From the NCBI GenBank assembly GCA_021029095.1, contig JAJOHG010000022.1, positions 310,001 through 374,000 on the forward strand: 64,000 nt of DNA. The letters run 5' to 3'. This stretch comes from Phellopilus nigrolimitatus (taxonomy: Eukaryota; Basidiomycota; Agaricomycetes; Hymenochaetales; Hymenochaetaceae). Positions 34,596 through 46,158 of this stretch are shown here, piece by piece. Positions within the stretch are counted from its first letter, which is position 1, and every line of letters begins with the position of its first letter. Position numbers and translations under genes: made by a program. The notes below the pieces were generated by a model. It saw nothing but the letters and a program-made list of their open reading frames with translations. It did no database searches and was not told the origin of the DNA.

Positions 34596-35846
34596 TCAAA
34601 GTGCCGTCCCGCGCTCGAAGCTTGCACGAATCTCGGACGTGTACTTGTCGTAATACCGCGCAATCTAGTGAACACCAGGATTTAGATTTAAGAAAGTAAA
34701 GGGAAAATTCTCAAGGAAAATGACGCACCTTCTTGTTGAAGACGCGGTTGCGCTCGTTGATGTACGTGACGTCGCCCTCGTCCTCGTTGAGCCGCTTCCG
34801 CGAGAACTTGTTTTTCCTGTCTTGACTACAGAGAAGCGTGAGCACCATCCCCGATACCAGTGAAAGAATAGGCTCGTACTCCATATTGAGCTTGCCGATA
34901 ACGCGGTCGATAGCATCATCGGTCGGTTTGCTGTCCGCGTACAGAAGGGTGTTGGCATCGCGATAGAGCGACTCGGCGGCACGCTGTTGCTCATATGATG
35001 CGACCTTAATGTTGAAGGAGCACGTTAGCCGTTCATATCCAGTTCACATTCAGTCAGGAATCAGTGGACGTACAGCTCCGCCCTGGGATTGAATGCCGTG
35101 AGAGCGCTCGTCGACGAAGACCCTGCTATGAGAGCACCTGGCGCAAGTCCTGTGGCAAGCTCCTTCTGCTTGTTGTACGCGGCGAGGTCCGGCTTGAGGT
35201 GAATCAGGTCTTTCTTGTAGCGCTTCCGCGCCTGCTGCTCTTCATCTGTAGTGAGAAGCTCGAGTTAGGCACCAAGAACGCGCGCGGAAAGAGAATAGAC
35301 ACGCCGTTCACACTCACCATGAAACTCGAAGTCCGCGTTGCGTTCCTTCCGCCGCTTCTTTTTCTCCCACTCGTCGTTCTCCTCGATCGTGTACTCCCAG
35401 TTCTTCTTCCTGTCGAGGTCCTCGCCATGCTCCTCGGCCTCGCTTTTGAGGCGCAGCGTCTCCGCGAGTCTGACTTGTTTCTCACGACGCGCAGCTTCGC
35501 GGACGGACGTCTTGAGCTTCGTTGACTCATTGATCAGCTCGGTGCGGTTTTGACGCGCAGAGTCACGCTGATTGAAAGATCGAGTTAAAGATGCTTGTCG
35601 TGACAGAACTGTGTTGGGTAGGTACAGGGAGAGAAGGACGTGGAGACGCACCATCCTGTTTCTCAGCTGGCTGAGTTTTTTCTTGCGCTCCTCCATTGTC
35701 AATGCTTCTGACCCCTCCTTGTCGACGTCCATTCGCGCCTGCTCAGCATCACTCTCCACAGTGTCTGTCATCTCCTCGACGAACTCCGCTGCACCTTCCA
35801 CAACCTCCTTGGCTGAGTCCGCCAGTTTCCCTGTCGCCGCCTTCAT
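34596..35846 (-). CDS. SYF2: SYF2, pre-mRNA splicing factor
   Basis: Six exons (35846-35652, 35567-35318, 35245-35070, 35004-34880, 34825-34729, 34664-34596) give 303 residues. The SYF2 domain fills the C-terminal half: the Lys/Arg/Glu-rich helix NWEYTIEENDEWEKKKRRK, then FSRKRLNEDEGDVTYINERN and the family ending KIARYYDKYTSEIRASFERG. SYF2 belongs to the NineTeen complex-associated proteins (with SYF1 and PRP19) that stabilise the spliceosome during catalysis in the nucleus. The N-terminus is acidic and Ala-rich. For intron 3 I chose the donor at 35069 because it keeps the frame; the nearer GTACGT at 35073 would shift it. Confidence 0.92.
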
Positions 35847-36624
35847 GACCGAGCAGCTCGATTGAGCTTGAGAATGACACTCCAGTTGCCGCGTAGACAA
35901 GAAAATCAACAGTTGGAGTATATGTAGTAAACGAGAATGCAGATCGGTCGTTGGCTGTGCAGCAGCGAACTTCAAACCGGAACAATATTCCCACACCACG
36001 CCTTTCCTTCCAAAAGAAGATGCCAATCCGGAAATTCCTAGGATTCTTTTCCCGGATAACTCTCAGATTCCCCAGGACACACCGTTACGAGCTCTCACGT
36101 TCGACTTGTAAAATTTTCAAAATTAATTCCCGAGGCACCTCTTGTATTTGAATCGGAATGACTTCTTTGGCCGTTTCCTACCACATTTTGCTTTTGCGTT
36201 CCTGGCTTTTTGGCTGCACATGCAACACGATAATGGATCTGAGAGTCTGATCTTGATATTGACTGTTATTAGTTAACAACATCGAGGTGAATCTGCTGAC
36301 AAACTCGATTGACTAAAACATTCCCCACTTGAAATCTTTCGACGACAAACTCCGGATCAGCAGGCTCTGGCCTTCCGCGTGGAGTTTCGTCGACTTTCCA
36401 TATGGTTGTGTCCCGGCCTCGTCTCGGATGGTTCTAAACACCCCTGAGAGCTTATCATGAAAGGGCGCATTTTCTTCCACCTCCTATATTTATCACGGAA
36501 TTCGCACATGTGCACTGATCCAAAAATCAGAGTTCCGGGCTTAGTTGTCTCCACTCAGCACATTTAAGTCGAGGTGTGCGTGCCAGCAATATCTCGTCTG
36601 CTTCAGCCCCCCATCTGCTTACCC
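35847..36624. other. Divergent promoter region, SYF2 and permease
   Basis: Both neighbours start outward from this AT-rich stretch. No domain-bearing frame is seen. Confidence 0.5.
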
Positions 36625-38888
36625 ATGGCTACCGCCCTCGAACTTGCCAATGACCGCAAGCATCCCGAGGTCGACGATAAACTATCCAATGAACGCTCCC
36701 TAACTCCCGATACACATGGTAAGCATTATTCGACATCTACCAGTTCTGTAGTACTGAGGACATTCAGGAGAATCCCCGTCTCTGAGCGAGTACATGCAGC
36801 ATGCGAAGTCATCCCGAGCGCGAGAGGCAGGTCAGAAGGGCGTCGTTACTGAGAAGTGCGTCCGAGACAGCGCTCTACCCTTATCTGAACTCCGACTGAT
36901 AAACTGTTGTACAGCGGTTCGTCCGTGGAAAAGCCTGACATAGAGGATGAACTGGTTACTGCGCGCCGAGCACTCCGTACTGCAAGGTACGCGAATTTCT
37001 AGCATCTCTAAGGAGTTTTCGGCTGAGCAGATAGCGACCGCTTACAGCTGGGCAGCTATATTTTACCTTATCACGACCGATATCCTGGGACCTTTCAACG
37101 CGCCATTTGCGTTCAGTCAAGTCGGATATGTCCCGGGCGCTGTGCTTTACGTCGTCAGTGCGTACCGTACCTTTTTTTATCAACTGATGGTCCCTTATTG
37201 AATATTAAACTATCCAGTGGGCGGGGTCGCTTGCTACACCGGACTGATCCTCTGGCGATTGTTCTGCGTCCTGGACTCGCACCAGTACCCTATCAAGACG
37301 TATGCTGACCTAGCACAGCGTATCTTTGGTACAAAATTCAAGCACTTGTGCTCGGCGCTCCAGTCTCTTCAACTGATCATCAATGTGAGCCAATGGGAAC
37401 TATTTGAAATTTCGTTGATTAGACTAAACGCCTCGCATGTTAGGTCGGTACAATCTGTCTTGGGAATGCTCAAAGCGTCGAGCAGATTGCGAGAAACAAT
37501 CAATTTTGCTTTTCCATAGCGATCCTCATTTGGGCGTTAGTTGGCATGATCATCGGCCAGGTCCGTACCTTGAAGCAGTACGGTTGGTTGGCAAATTCGT
37601 GCGTCTCTTGCTTTCCTGTGGTTAATTTCACTATCCTAACTATTGTCATGTCTTCAGTGCCGTCTGGTTGAACCTTTTAATCATCTTCAGTATGTCTGGT
37701 AGTCAAGCTGGCATAATAAAAAAGCTGAAGAAGACTTTTGTCTAGTCTCAATGGGCGTCGTCGCGCACTCACCGCCGAACTTCGTTTCTGCCAAGGCGGC
37801 TTATGGAATCGACCCGGCCCCCATCCAGACTGCCGCGTTCGTTAGTCTCCCGCTGTTCTCGAAGGTGAACGGCATCATGCAGATGGTCTTTGCGTACGGT
37901 GGCGCGATGATTTTCCCCGAGTTCATGGCGGAGATGCGCCGCCCCATGGACTTCTGGAAGGGCATGGTAAGCCGTCAGACCATACTGTGTCAGGTTTTGG
38001 ATACTCTCTCACACGAGGCTCGCCGAGCGATTTTCAGTGCTGCGCACAGCTGCTCATCGGCGGAGTATACATGATGTTTGGGATCTTCTTCTACCATTTC
38101 CAGGGCCAGTTTACGCTTGCGCTGGCCTACCAAGGTCTCAGCCAGTTCGCATGGCAGACCGTTGGGAATGTTCTCGCGCTCATCACGGGCATCATTGCAG
38201 CTGGTCTGTATGGAAACATAGGCATCAGTGAGTTTATTCTGTCCCTGTCTTGCATGCTTCGTGGATTGAATACTCATTTTAAAAAAAAAAAAAACGATTT
38301 GTAGAGGTCGCGTATTATCACATCGTCGAGCAATGGTTTAACGGGCCCCCACTTATGAGCAAAAGGGGCCGATTTGTATGGACGGGTATGTCATCTTCCT
38401 TATAGCAACTTTCAGTCTCACGCTAACGTTACCGTCCTCTAGGTATGGTGATTCTATACTGGTCTCTCGGTACGTATCCGTCTATTAGATCAGGGGCATG
38501 GGAATAAAAATCCTTACTGCTCTATCCCACAGCGTTCATCGTCGGTTCCGCCATCCCGCAAGTGCAGACTATCTCAGGGCTCGTCGCCGCCGTCTGCATC
38601 ATGCAGTTCACGTACACGTTCCCCCCGCTCCTCCTCGTCGGCTTCCAGATGCAGGTCGACGCGGGCAAGAACGACCCGGGCGACAGCTGGTGGAACGCGT
38701 CGCGCTGGATCCGCGGGCTCCTGGTGGGGAAGTGGCACCTCAAGCTCTTCAAGCTCTTCAACCTCGTCCTGTTCCTGGGCTCGCTGTCGATGGCGTGCTT
38801 GGGCATGTACGGCTCGGGCTTTGCGATCAAGGCGCAGTTCGCCTCGGGAGGCGCGGCGACGTCGTTTGGCTGCGGCGCACCTGTATGA
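36625..38888 (+). CDS. Amino-acid permease, AAAP family (MTR-like)
   Basis: Twelve exons (36625-36718, 36768-36855, 36915-36986, 37048-37157, 37218-37384, 37444-37598, 37658-37689, 37746-37966, 38038-38227, 38305-38385, 38443-38469, 38533-38888) give 530 residues. A charged cytosolic N-terminus of about 80 residues leads into about eleven membrane segments. LITTDILGPFNAPFAFSQVG is the conserved first helix. QMVFAYGGAMIFPEFMAEM and FWKGM are typical of the fungal neutral and aromatic amino-acid permease group that includes Neurospora MTR. It should import amino acids with protons across the plasma membrane; the substrate range cannot be read from the sequence. The 27-base exon 11 is small but phase-consistent. 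GT-AG introns throughout. Confidence 0.93.
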
Positions 38889-39533
38889 TTACTATATGGC
38901 ACTGCGTCGATTCGACAGCACCCATTTACACACGCCGTTGGTTCATGAACATTGATATCCTACCATGATCCCTTATGCTTTTAATGTACCTAATAGTGTA
39001 GCATGCTCGAAACGGTAGTCGTATGTGACGACGAATACATGAAATAGAGTTTCCGTTCACCTAGCACGCATAGCAGACAAATTGCCGGTATACATAAGCG
39101 CGACCACAAGTTTCGTCCTGCTAAATAAAGTTTACAATCAACTCAACGTTTGCAAGGGGTCAAGAAGCATGCGTAGAGTATGTTGAAAAGGGATGGATGA
39201 AACAGACCACCCGGCTAATTTACGGAGGCGAAACTCACGGCACTGAACATGATAGAAGCTAAAAGAGAAAGAAACATAGTATAGACTTTGGAGACCGTAG
39301 TTTGAATACAAAGAACGAGAGAACTAAAAGGGTGATCCATAGGACATGGACCAGGAGCTGAAGATAGTGAAAGAAGTTAAGGAAGGATAAAAAGTACCGG
39401 AGAATACAAAGCAAGCACGGATTAAATGCAAAGCTAAGTGAAATGAAGCGAACGATTGAAGAAAATAACGGAAAAGATACTATAAAAGGGGTGATGGAGG
39501 ACTTGTAGAATAGGAATGAACTTGAAGAGAGAA
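38889..39533. other. Convergent 3' region
   Basis: Downstream of the permease and of the Clp1-like gene, which end toward each other. A/G-rich. No gene is seen. Confidence 0.5.
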
Positions 39534-40654
39534 TTAAAGGAAGGAGTCAATATCGCCGTCAAATTCGACCACCTCAGTATATTCAAGCGTGCCAGTGTAC
39601 CTGAGCGCGCCGATGTAGTTGTCCCACGCGCAGTTGATGACGGTCCACAGACGCTGGTCGGACACGCCGAGAAAGCACACGTTCCTCCACAAGCCACGCA
39701 CACGGAGCGCATTGGCTATAAGGAATCCTGGTGAAGAGGACGCAAGATGGTGAACGATCGTATCACATGCTTCCTGCGGGTCGTTCGCTTCGCTAAGAAT
39801 TTCCGCGCAAAAGGACGGGACGAGCTCCCGGTAGAGTACATTCGTGCAGCGTGTGTAAAGGTACTCCAGGAGCATGGGGAGCTCTGACGTCGACGGCATC
39901 GACATCCACAAGACTGGGAGCATGTGCGTGACTTTGCCGCGTCTCTCTTTGAAACGGATCTTGCGCTCGCCGCCTGGGAGCCTTGTCATGCGGAATGGCG
40001 AGAAGGACGAGCAGTGCGCGACGAGCACAAACTCATGCACAAGATGAAAGTGCACCTCAGAGATGTCACCGTCCTTGTCTAAGGGGCGCACTCCAAGCAT
40101 GTGAGTGGGGAAGAAACCCGGCTTGTCCACGAGGTTAGCGGGGATGGTGACAGCAACATATAGGCCTTTCGCAGCTCCACGGTAATGAGCCTTGAGAGTG
40201 GCGGCGTACAGCCTGTGGAACTGTCGGTCATGTCTTACCAACATATGTTATAAGAGCTATACTCACTTAGGGCCGATCACCTGAAGTCTAGCCCGCGTGT
40301 GCTCGGGAGGCACCAACAGGAGCCGCCCTTCCATATTGGCAAGACTCGGAGCAAGGTCAACATCGCGAATTTCTGGGAAGGTAGGGCGCTCGAGCACCAA
40401 CGGCAAGAGTTTGCACAGCTCGTCTGATGAGAGATCGCTACTGCTGCATTGTTCGTCCGTATCAGGAACGATTTGTGTGTCCGGGTCAGGTATATTAGAT
40501 GGCTTAGAAGTAGCATTTATTTTGCGCGGGATGACAGGACAGGGTTTGGAGACACATATGTGGAGGCAAAGGCGGTTTGCCTTCGAGGGATGGACGTAGT
40601 ATTGACAGACAAGGCGTCACGGCAAGGCCGCGGATTGTCCTTGTCAGCGCTCAT
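39534..40654 (-). CDS. Clp1-like protein (copy A)
   Basis: Exons 40654-40556, 40502-40267 and 40233-39534 give 344 residues. I recognise the layout of the mushroom clampless1 family: an N-terminal LLVPPEHTRARLQV segment, then GLYVAVTIPANLVD followed by PGFFPTHMLGVR, the middle MLPVLWMSMPSTSELPMLLEYLYTR and the C-terminal GLWRNVCFLGVSDQRLWTVI. Clp1 of Coprinopsis and Ustilago is needed for clamp formation and dikaryon growth downstream of the A/b mating locus; its biochemistry is not known. There is no signal peptide or membrane helix. Intron 2 is only 33 bases; its acceptor was chosen because the nearer AG breaks the frame. A diverged relative lies at about 48.0-49.8 kb. The family call is from memory of the motifs. 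Confidence 0.65.
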
Positions 40655-41595
40655 TCTAAAGGAAGAAGAAAATCGATTGAGGAGTATGACCGAGTTCAGG
40701 GAACAAAGTAGGGTGTTGAGCATGCGAAGGGCGAGGGTGGCGAGTCCGCTGAATTGCTGTCTCTTAAGTACGGAAGAAAACCCATCATTACTGTGGCCGG
40801 TGGCTGGACCGCGTAGTCCACCAATCGAGTGGTGGACTTATGTTTTATGATGTCATCACAGTTTATTGTAGATTCCTTGCAAAAGTGTCAACACATGAAG
40901 ATCTGACGAGCTTACAGTACTTGACTACCGTCAGCACCGCTTCTGTGTCCTCATACACGTCCTAGATAACAGGCCTTGCTGCCATGCGAGAACCAACAAA
41001 GATTAGCTTTCGATTGAAATTGGGTCCAATCACAGTACGATAATGGCTGCACAACAGGGGAGTATGGTCGTGAAGAGCGCCAAAGGAAGGACCGCCAAGC
41101 AATCAAGATGGTGGGGGCATAGCAAAAGCTAGATGATGATTTACGGGTGAGACAGAAAGATAATGACCTTCGCCTTTAGCGTCGCTTTCTACCTGCCGAG
41201 GCGACAATGAGATGGAAAATTCATCATGCCACAGATCATCGTAGGCTCGCTGAGCATGGCCAATGGTCCAAAGCAAGGAGAAATCGATTTCTGATCGAGA
41301 GAATCGAGCCTGAGCCTTCGAGATTAATTGTAGACTCCTTTGTAACAATATCGACATCGCTATCTTCATTATTGGAACGTCTTCCGGGGTACATCCGCAT
41401 GGCAGAGGAGTGGGTTAGAAATTCCGGCACTGAGAGAGGTCGGCAGGAGGAAACGCACGCTGCTAAGCGCCACACGAGATCGACTGCAGCAAAGCCATTA
41501 GTCAGATCTTAGGCTTGGACCTTGAGTCTACTGTCTTGGGCTTCACTCGGTGTCACGACGTTCGCCATCGTCAGAGATTCTAAGAAAAATTCATT
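40655..41595. other. Divergent region, Clp1-like gene and eS30
   Basis: Both neighbours start outward. Frames of 80-100 codons occur on both strands at 41.1-41.5 kb but have no recognisable domain or shared splice model. A TGATGTCATCA-like palindrome is at about 40849. Confidence 0.45.
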
Positions 41596-42140
41596 ATGGG
41601 AAAAGGTGAATGTCGATTGGCCGATCGCAAATCTTGTCCTATGCTCATATGTTTTTGTTCATGCAGTTCACGGATCTCTCGCCCGCGCCGGCAAGGTCAA
41701 GTCGCAGATGCCCAAGGTTGAGAAGCAGGAGAAGAAAAAGACACCCAAGGGCCGTGCAAAGAAAAGGATATTGTACAATAGACGGTGTGTGATCTGCTTT
41801 CTATGCTCCGGCGATGTACTGAGACGGTTCTACCATGCAGCTTCGTCAACGTGAGCGCCCTGCCGCCAGGCGGCAAACGGAAGATGTGAGTCTCAATTCC
41901 ATTTCTCACCTTCTCTCCTCTGTTTCTCGATCTTCAATGCTGGATCCGTTTCCTCGTACCTTGTTTGCAAGGCGAACCACCGAACTCAGCTTGGCGGGCA
42001 GCGCAGTTGCTACTTGCTTAAATCTGTTTTTCTTTGGGCTGCGTGTTTATGTCCATTCGTCGTTTTCCTTTGGTGCCGGAATTCTCATCAACCGTACTCA
42101 AACTTGTATGTTCCACAGGAATGCCAACCCAGCGAAATAG
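41596..42140 (+). CDS. RPS30: Ribosomal protein eS30
   Basis: Exons 41596-41605, 41667-41784, 41841-41885 and 42119-42140 give 64 residues. The product begins [14 protein letters not shown], continues TPKGRAKKR and YNRRFVNV and ends GGKRKMNANPAK, matching small-subunit protein eS30 over its full length. As in other fungi it is a free protein with no ubiquitin-like fusion. The first exon codes for only three residues and one base. The last intron of 233 bases is long for this window; I looked for box C/D snoRNA signals in it and found no clear C box. A perfect inverted-repeat element starts 221 bases after the stop codon. Confidence 0.95.
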
Positions 42141-42361
42141 AAACTTCGAATTTCTATGATAAAGGCTGGTTTTCGTGCCAGATCCTACAGAAAGGATGTA
42201 TCGTTAGCGAGCTCCTATCGGGGAGCGCTCATCTAAAATACGAGCTATCTCCGTTTTGCTGTTCATCTCATCGCTCCCGCTTTGTATTATTTCTCTGTAT
42301 CAGTTTTTCGCTATGAGCTAGTCACAAAATACGTATACTGTTGTGCAGTTTCATGCGCGAA

Positions 42362-42837
42362 TAGGGGAGCTCAAAGTTAAAATTGAGATTTACAACTCTC
42401 AAGCTCCTGCCTATTACAGCGCATCTCAACAAGTCGCGGCACACGGCATCAAAGCTGGCATCAGTGCTTGGTCAGCAAGCACGGAACATTTTTCAGGTAT
42501 CCTAGGGTTACAATCCAAATTTATAAGATGTGTGTCATATCACTATCTATATTTTTTGCACAGCAATCGTCTTTTCAGGCACTTGAAACCAAAACTGTGG
42601 TTGAAATCTGCAGAAAAAATTTTAAACACATGTACAGACTCGTTACCTGATAATGAAACCATAACTTCTAAAGAGAAACTGCTCAGAAAATGTATTTTTA
42701 ACCCTAGCCGTCCTGAAGGGGCTGTGAATCCTGCTGATGCGATCGCGGAAGCCGACGTGCCGCGACTTGTTGAGATGCGCTGTAATAGGCAGGAGCTTGA
42801 GAGTTGTAAATCTCAATTTTAACTTTGAGCTCCCCTA
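42362..42837. mobile_element. 476-bp element with perfect 81-bp terminal inverted repeats
   Basis: Bases 42362-42442 and 42757-42837 are exact inverted copies over 81 bases, beginning TAGGGGAGCTCAAAGTTAAA. The outermost TA on each side could be a target-site duplication, leaving GGGGAGCTC as the true ends. The 314-base centre has a frame that runs through both repeats, so it is not a credible gene, and no transposase motif is seen. It looks like a young MITE or a recently formed foldback. Perfect repeats mean little time for decay. It lies between eS30 and FOL1, 142 bases before the FOL1 start codon. Confidence 0.8.
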
Positions 42838-42978
42838 ATCATATTCCATCTCGTAAGCTTTTGCTGCCAAATAATCGCCGCGCGTCAACACCGCGTCGGT
42901 TCTCATGGTGTTCAATTGTCTATCTTCTTGACTCCTGTTGGTAAAGCTGAAGGACTTTAATCCGGAGTTCCAGTAGCT

Positions 42979-45723
42979 ATGAGCGACCACATCAAAGTCC
43001 ATGGGATCTCGCTCACCGCTACTCTAGCCGAGTCTCCCTGGTCGTCCGTCGATGCATCAAAAAAGCCTCTTCTACAACCTATATGCATTTCTCTCGACAT
43101 CCATCACGATTTAAGGGCTGCAGAATCCTCTGACGATCTCATACATTCAATCGACTACTCGGCCTTATGCAAATCGGCTCAGAAAGCATCGTCTCAGGAA
43201 GCATATCTTCCAGAGTCAACAGAAATAGCGCCAGTGACAGCTTACGGACTCGCCGAACGAATTCTTGAGCACTGTCTATCTGGGGTTGATTTACCCATCT
43301 CGCAGCTTGACGTCCAGCTAGAGCTCCCGAAGGCGGTCCTTCGCGCAAAGAATGCGTGCGTAAAAATCTCGCGTCACAAGGACGGCTCGCTCGCCGCAAA
43401 ACACAGGTTTCTCATCAACGATCTTCCTTTGCACATGTACATCGGGTTACATCCGCACGAGCACATGGACAAACAACCAGTTATCATAAGCCTCGAATTT
43501 TCTTATGCAGCAGGATCTCAATAAGGACTTCAAGTTTAACTTCGCGAAACTGGAGCGCCATATTTCTAGTGTAAGCTGTTCCAGCCGTCTCGTCCGGGCT
43601 TCACTCATCATTTTCCTCAGTTTCACGAAGACGGTTTAATTTTGACTGTCGAGGCATTAGCTTCTACAATCGCCCAAAAATGCTTCGAGTGGCTAGATGA
43701 GCCGACGCTCTATAACGTCACTGTAAATGTCGCAAAGCCAGCTGCTCTGCGAATGGCGGATGCTCCGGAGATTTCAATAACTCGCTCACTCTCTGATTAT
43801 CCGAAATTATACTCTCAGCCCCGCACGTATGACTGCTTTGAACTCAATATTAAAAGCATGCAAGCCTGATTAACCTACTTTTTTCCCAGTAAAGCGAAGG
43901 CTGGGTGGTTCTTTGCTGCACTAGCCCTTGGAGCCAATCTAGGTGATAGGTTTCAGAATATAGAGATTGCATTGCGCCATCTAGAGAAATACAATGCGCT
44001 TTTGCCGCCAGGTTCACCTAGAGCGGAGATCGAGGTTGTCAAGACTAGTTTCCTGTATGAGACAGCACCAATGTACGTTAAAAACCAACCAGCATTCATT
44101 AACTGCGCGTGCTTGGTAAGTGCAATTTAAACCCTAGCATATTTATTCTTAACTTTTATTTTAAAAAAGATCGAAACAACACTGTCACCAGTAGACCTCC
44201 TGCACGCCTGCAAGTTAATCGAGAAAACCGTGGGCAGAGTGCCTAGTAACCGCTTCGGTCCTCGGGCAATAGATCTAGATATCATAACTTACGGAGAACA
44301 TCTCATCGACACGCGTGCCGAGGCTTACCGTGGTTCTTATGATCATTTGGAAGGAGAACTTGTCGTACCTCATCCGCGCATGGAGGAAAGAGAATTTGTG
44401 CTTCGTCCTCTACGGGAGTGAGTACGACAAATAATTAAGAAACATTATTTTGGGCGTAGTCTGAAACTCATCTTGCTCTTTAGCGTCATCCCGGAATGGG
44501 TTCACCCCAGACTGGGACTTTCAGTCCGGTCCTTGCTCACCAAAGCCCTTTTTGCAAAACAGACAGATGAGCCTCCCATGCACAAAGTCATGCCTTTTCC
44601 ATCCCCAACGAATCTTTCCCCATCTGGCGACTTAAACACTCCGGCGACACAGACATACTGGGTGCTCCCTGACCCGTACGCGTCCTTTTCACTTAAGGGC
44701 AAGGCACCTCGGAGAACGTTCGTGATGGCTACCCTGAACGTTACGCCGGACTCCTTCTCCGATGGTGCCGAACACGACACGGCCGTCGCTGCAGTCAACT
44801 ATGCACGGGAAGCCGCTGCTTCTGGCGCAGACATTATCGACGTCGGCGGCTACTCGACGCGCCCCGGTGCAGCCTTCGTCACACCGGAAGAAGAGATCCA
44901 GCGTGTTGTACCCGCGATCCAGGGAATCCGTGCCGATGAAGATGGAAAGCTACGCACCGTGCTGATCAGCGTGGACACGTTTCGTGTGGACGTTGCACGT
45001 GCGGCAGTCGCGGCGGGCGCAAACTGCATCAATGACGTCTACGCGTTAACCGGGCCAGACTACCCAGAGGGCGCAGCCTCTGAAGAGAATTTCCGCAAGA
45101 TGCGCGACGCGGCACGCGAACTAGGCGTCCCTGTGATTATGATGCACTCGCGTGGAGACGCTGGCATGAACAAGGATTATTCAATGTATGCACCACCTGC
45201 GACACCCAATGTGTGCAAGCCTGTTCTAGAAGGTGTGCGCGCTGAGATCGGAGCAAAGGTCGAGAAGGCTGTTGGGGGGAAAGGTGGGCTGCGACGCTGG
45301 CAAGTTATGGTCGATCCTGGTCTCGGGTTCAGCAAGACGGTCGAAGGGAACTTGGAAATACTGCGCGACGCTTCTTCGCTCACTGAGGACGCCTTGTCTC
45401 CTTTTCTCCCGACCAAACCGGAGAAGAACAACCTCTTTCCATATGAGACGCCAAAGTGGAACCCTCTCGCAGGCTACCCCATTCTTATAGGAGCATCACG
45501 CAAGTCTTTCCTCGGTGCGATCATATCGGTTTCCCTCCCAAAGTCAAATCCAGGGTCTCCAGAAGAATCTAGTGTGCCTGTCGAAAGGCCGGCGAAAGAA
45601 CGCGACCTGGCGACCGCAGCGGCAGTCGCGTGTGCAATCCAGCAGGGTGCAGCTGTGGTGAGGGTGCACAATGTCCAAAAAATGATAGACGTTGTGAAAG
45701 TCGGCACAGCGCTATGGTCTTGA
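42979..45723 (+). CDS. FOL1: FOL1, trifunctional folate synthesis enzyme, possible frame break in exon 1
   Basis: Exons 42979-43570, 43621-43826, 43890-44115, 44170-44417 and 44484-45723 give about 836 residues. The order is two dihydroneopterin aldolase (FolB) domains (1-265), pterin pyrophosphokinase (about 275-420, ALALGANLGDRFQNIE and RFGPRAIDLDIITYGEHL) and dihydropteroate synthase (about 505-836, MATLNVTPDSFSDG, IIDVGGYSTRPGA, VMVDPGLGFSK, ILIGASRKSFLG). This makes 7,8-dihydropteroate from dihydroneopterin and p-aminobenzoate; the last domain is the sulfonamide target. Exon 1 is one base over whole codons. The frame breaks at about 43513, after the conserved KQPVIISLEF and before DLNKDFKFNF. 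A 31-base intron (43480-43510) would restore the frame but remove that conserved strand, so an extra base is more likely. Confidence 0.92.
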
Positions 45724-46158
45724 AAAATATATCAGACTTGTAGAGGAAGGCACGGAACGAGTGCAAATATGTAAAGCAAATGGAAGGAGTAAAAACGAAT
45801 TATTGTACCTTATTCTGTGAAGGCATAGCGGACATAGAGATACATTTGTTTGGAGCGAGTTCCCCCACACCTCTGAAGAAATACAGTATTCCGGACCCGG
45901 TGATGATACAGACCAAATAAATAACTTGCCAAGGTCTTGTGTATTATGATGTAAAGTAACGGAAAGTCGGGAGTAGAGTGGAACGGGCATCGGGTTTGCC
46001 GGCACGGTTCGAAATGTAAAACGGAATTAGAAGGAATTAGAAAGAATCAAGTCAAATGAATCAAGTCAAGCGATGGATGGGAAGACCCGCCATGCTCAGT
46101 GACACAACGCAATGGCTTCGTTTCCAGCGGCATTTTGACCGACACGCTACATCACGTG
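45724..46158. other. Convergent 3' region
   Basis: FOL1 and the next gene end toward each other here. Nothing else is seen. Confidence 0.5.

Noticed and set aside
40655..41100. Mating-type homeodomain site (GATG-N9-ACA) in front of the Clp1-like gene
   Set aside because: Closest candidates have the wrong spacing (N10), so the site is not supported.
41103..41512. Overlapping frames on both strands left of eS30
   Set aside because: No family or coherent exon model; both strands are open by chance.
41886..42118. snoRNA in the long eS30 intron
   Set aside because: No RTGATGA C box or paired D box was found; an H/ACA structure could not be shown by eye.
42343..42822. 159-codon frame inside the inverted-repeat element
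   Set aside because: It runs through both inverted repeats and shows no family; open frame is by chance in a mobile element.
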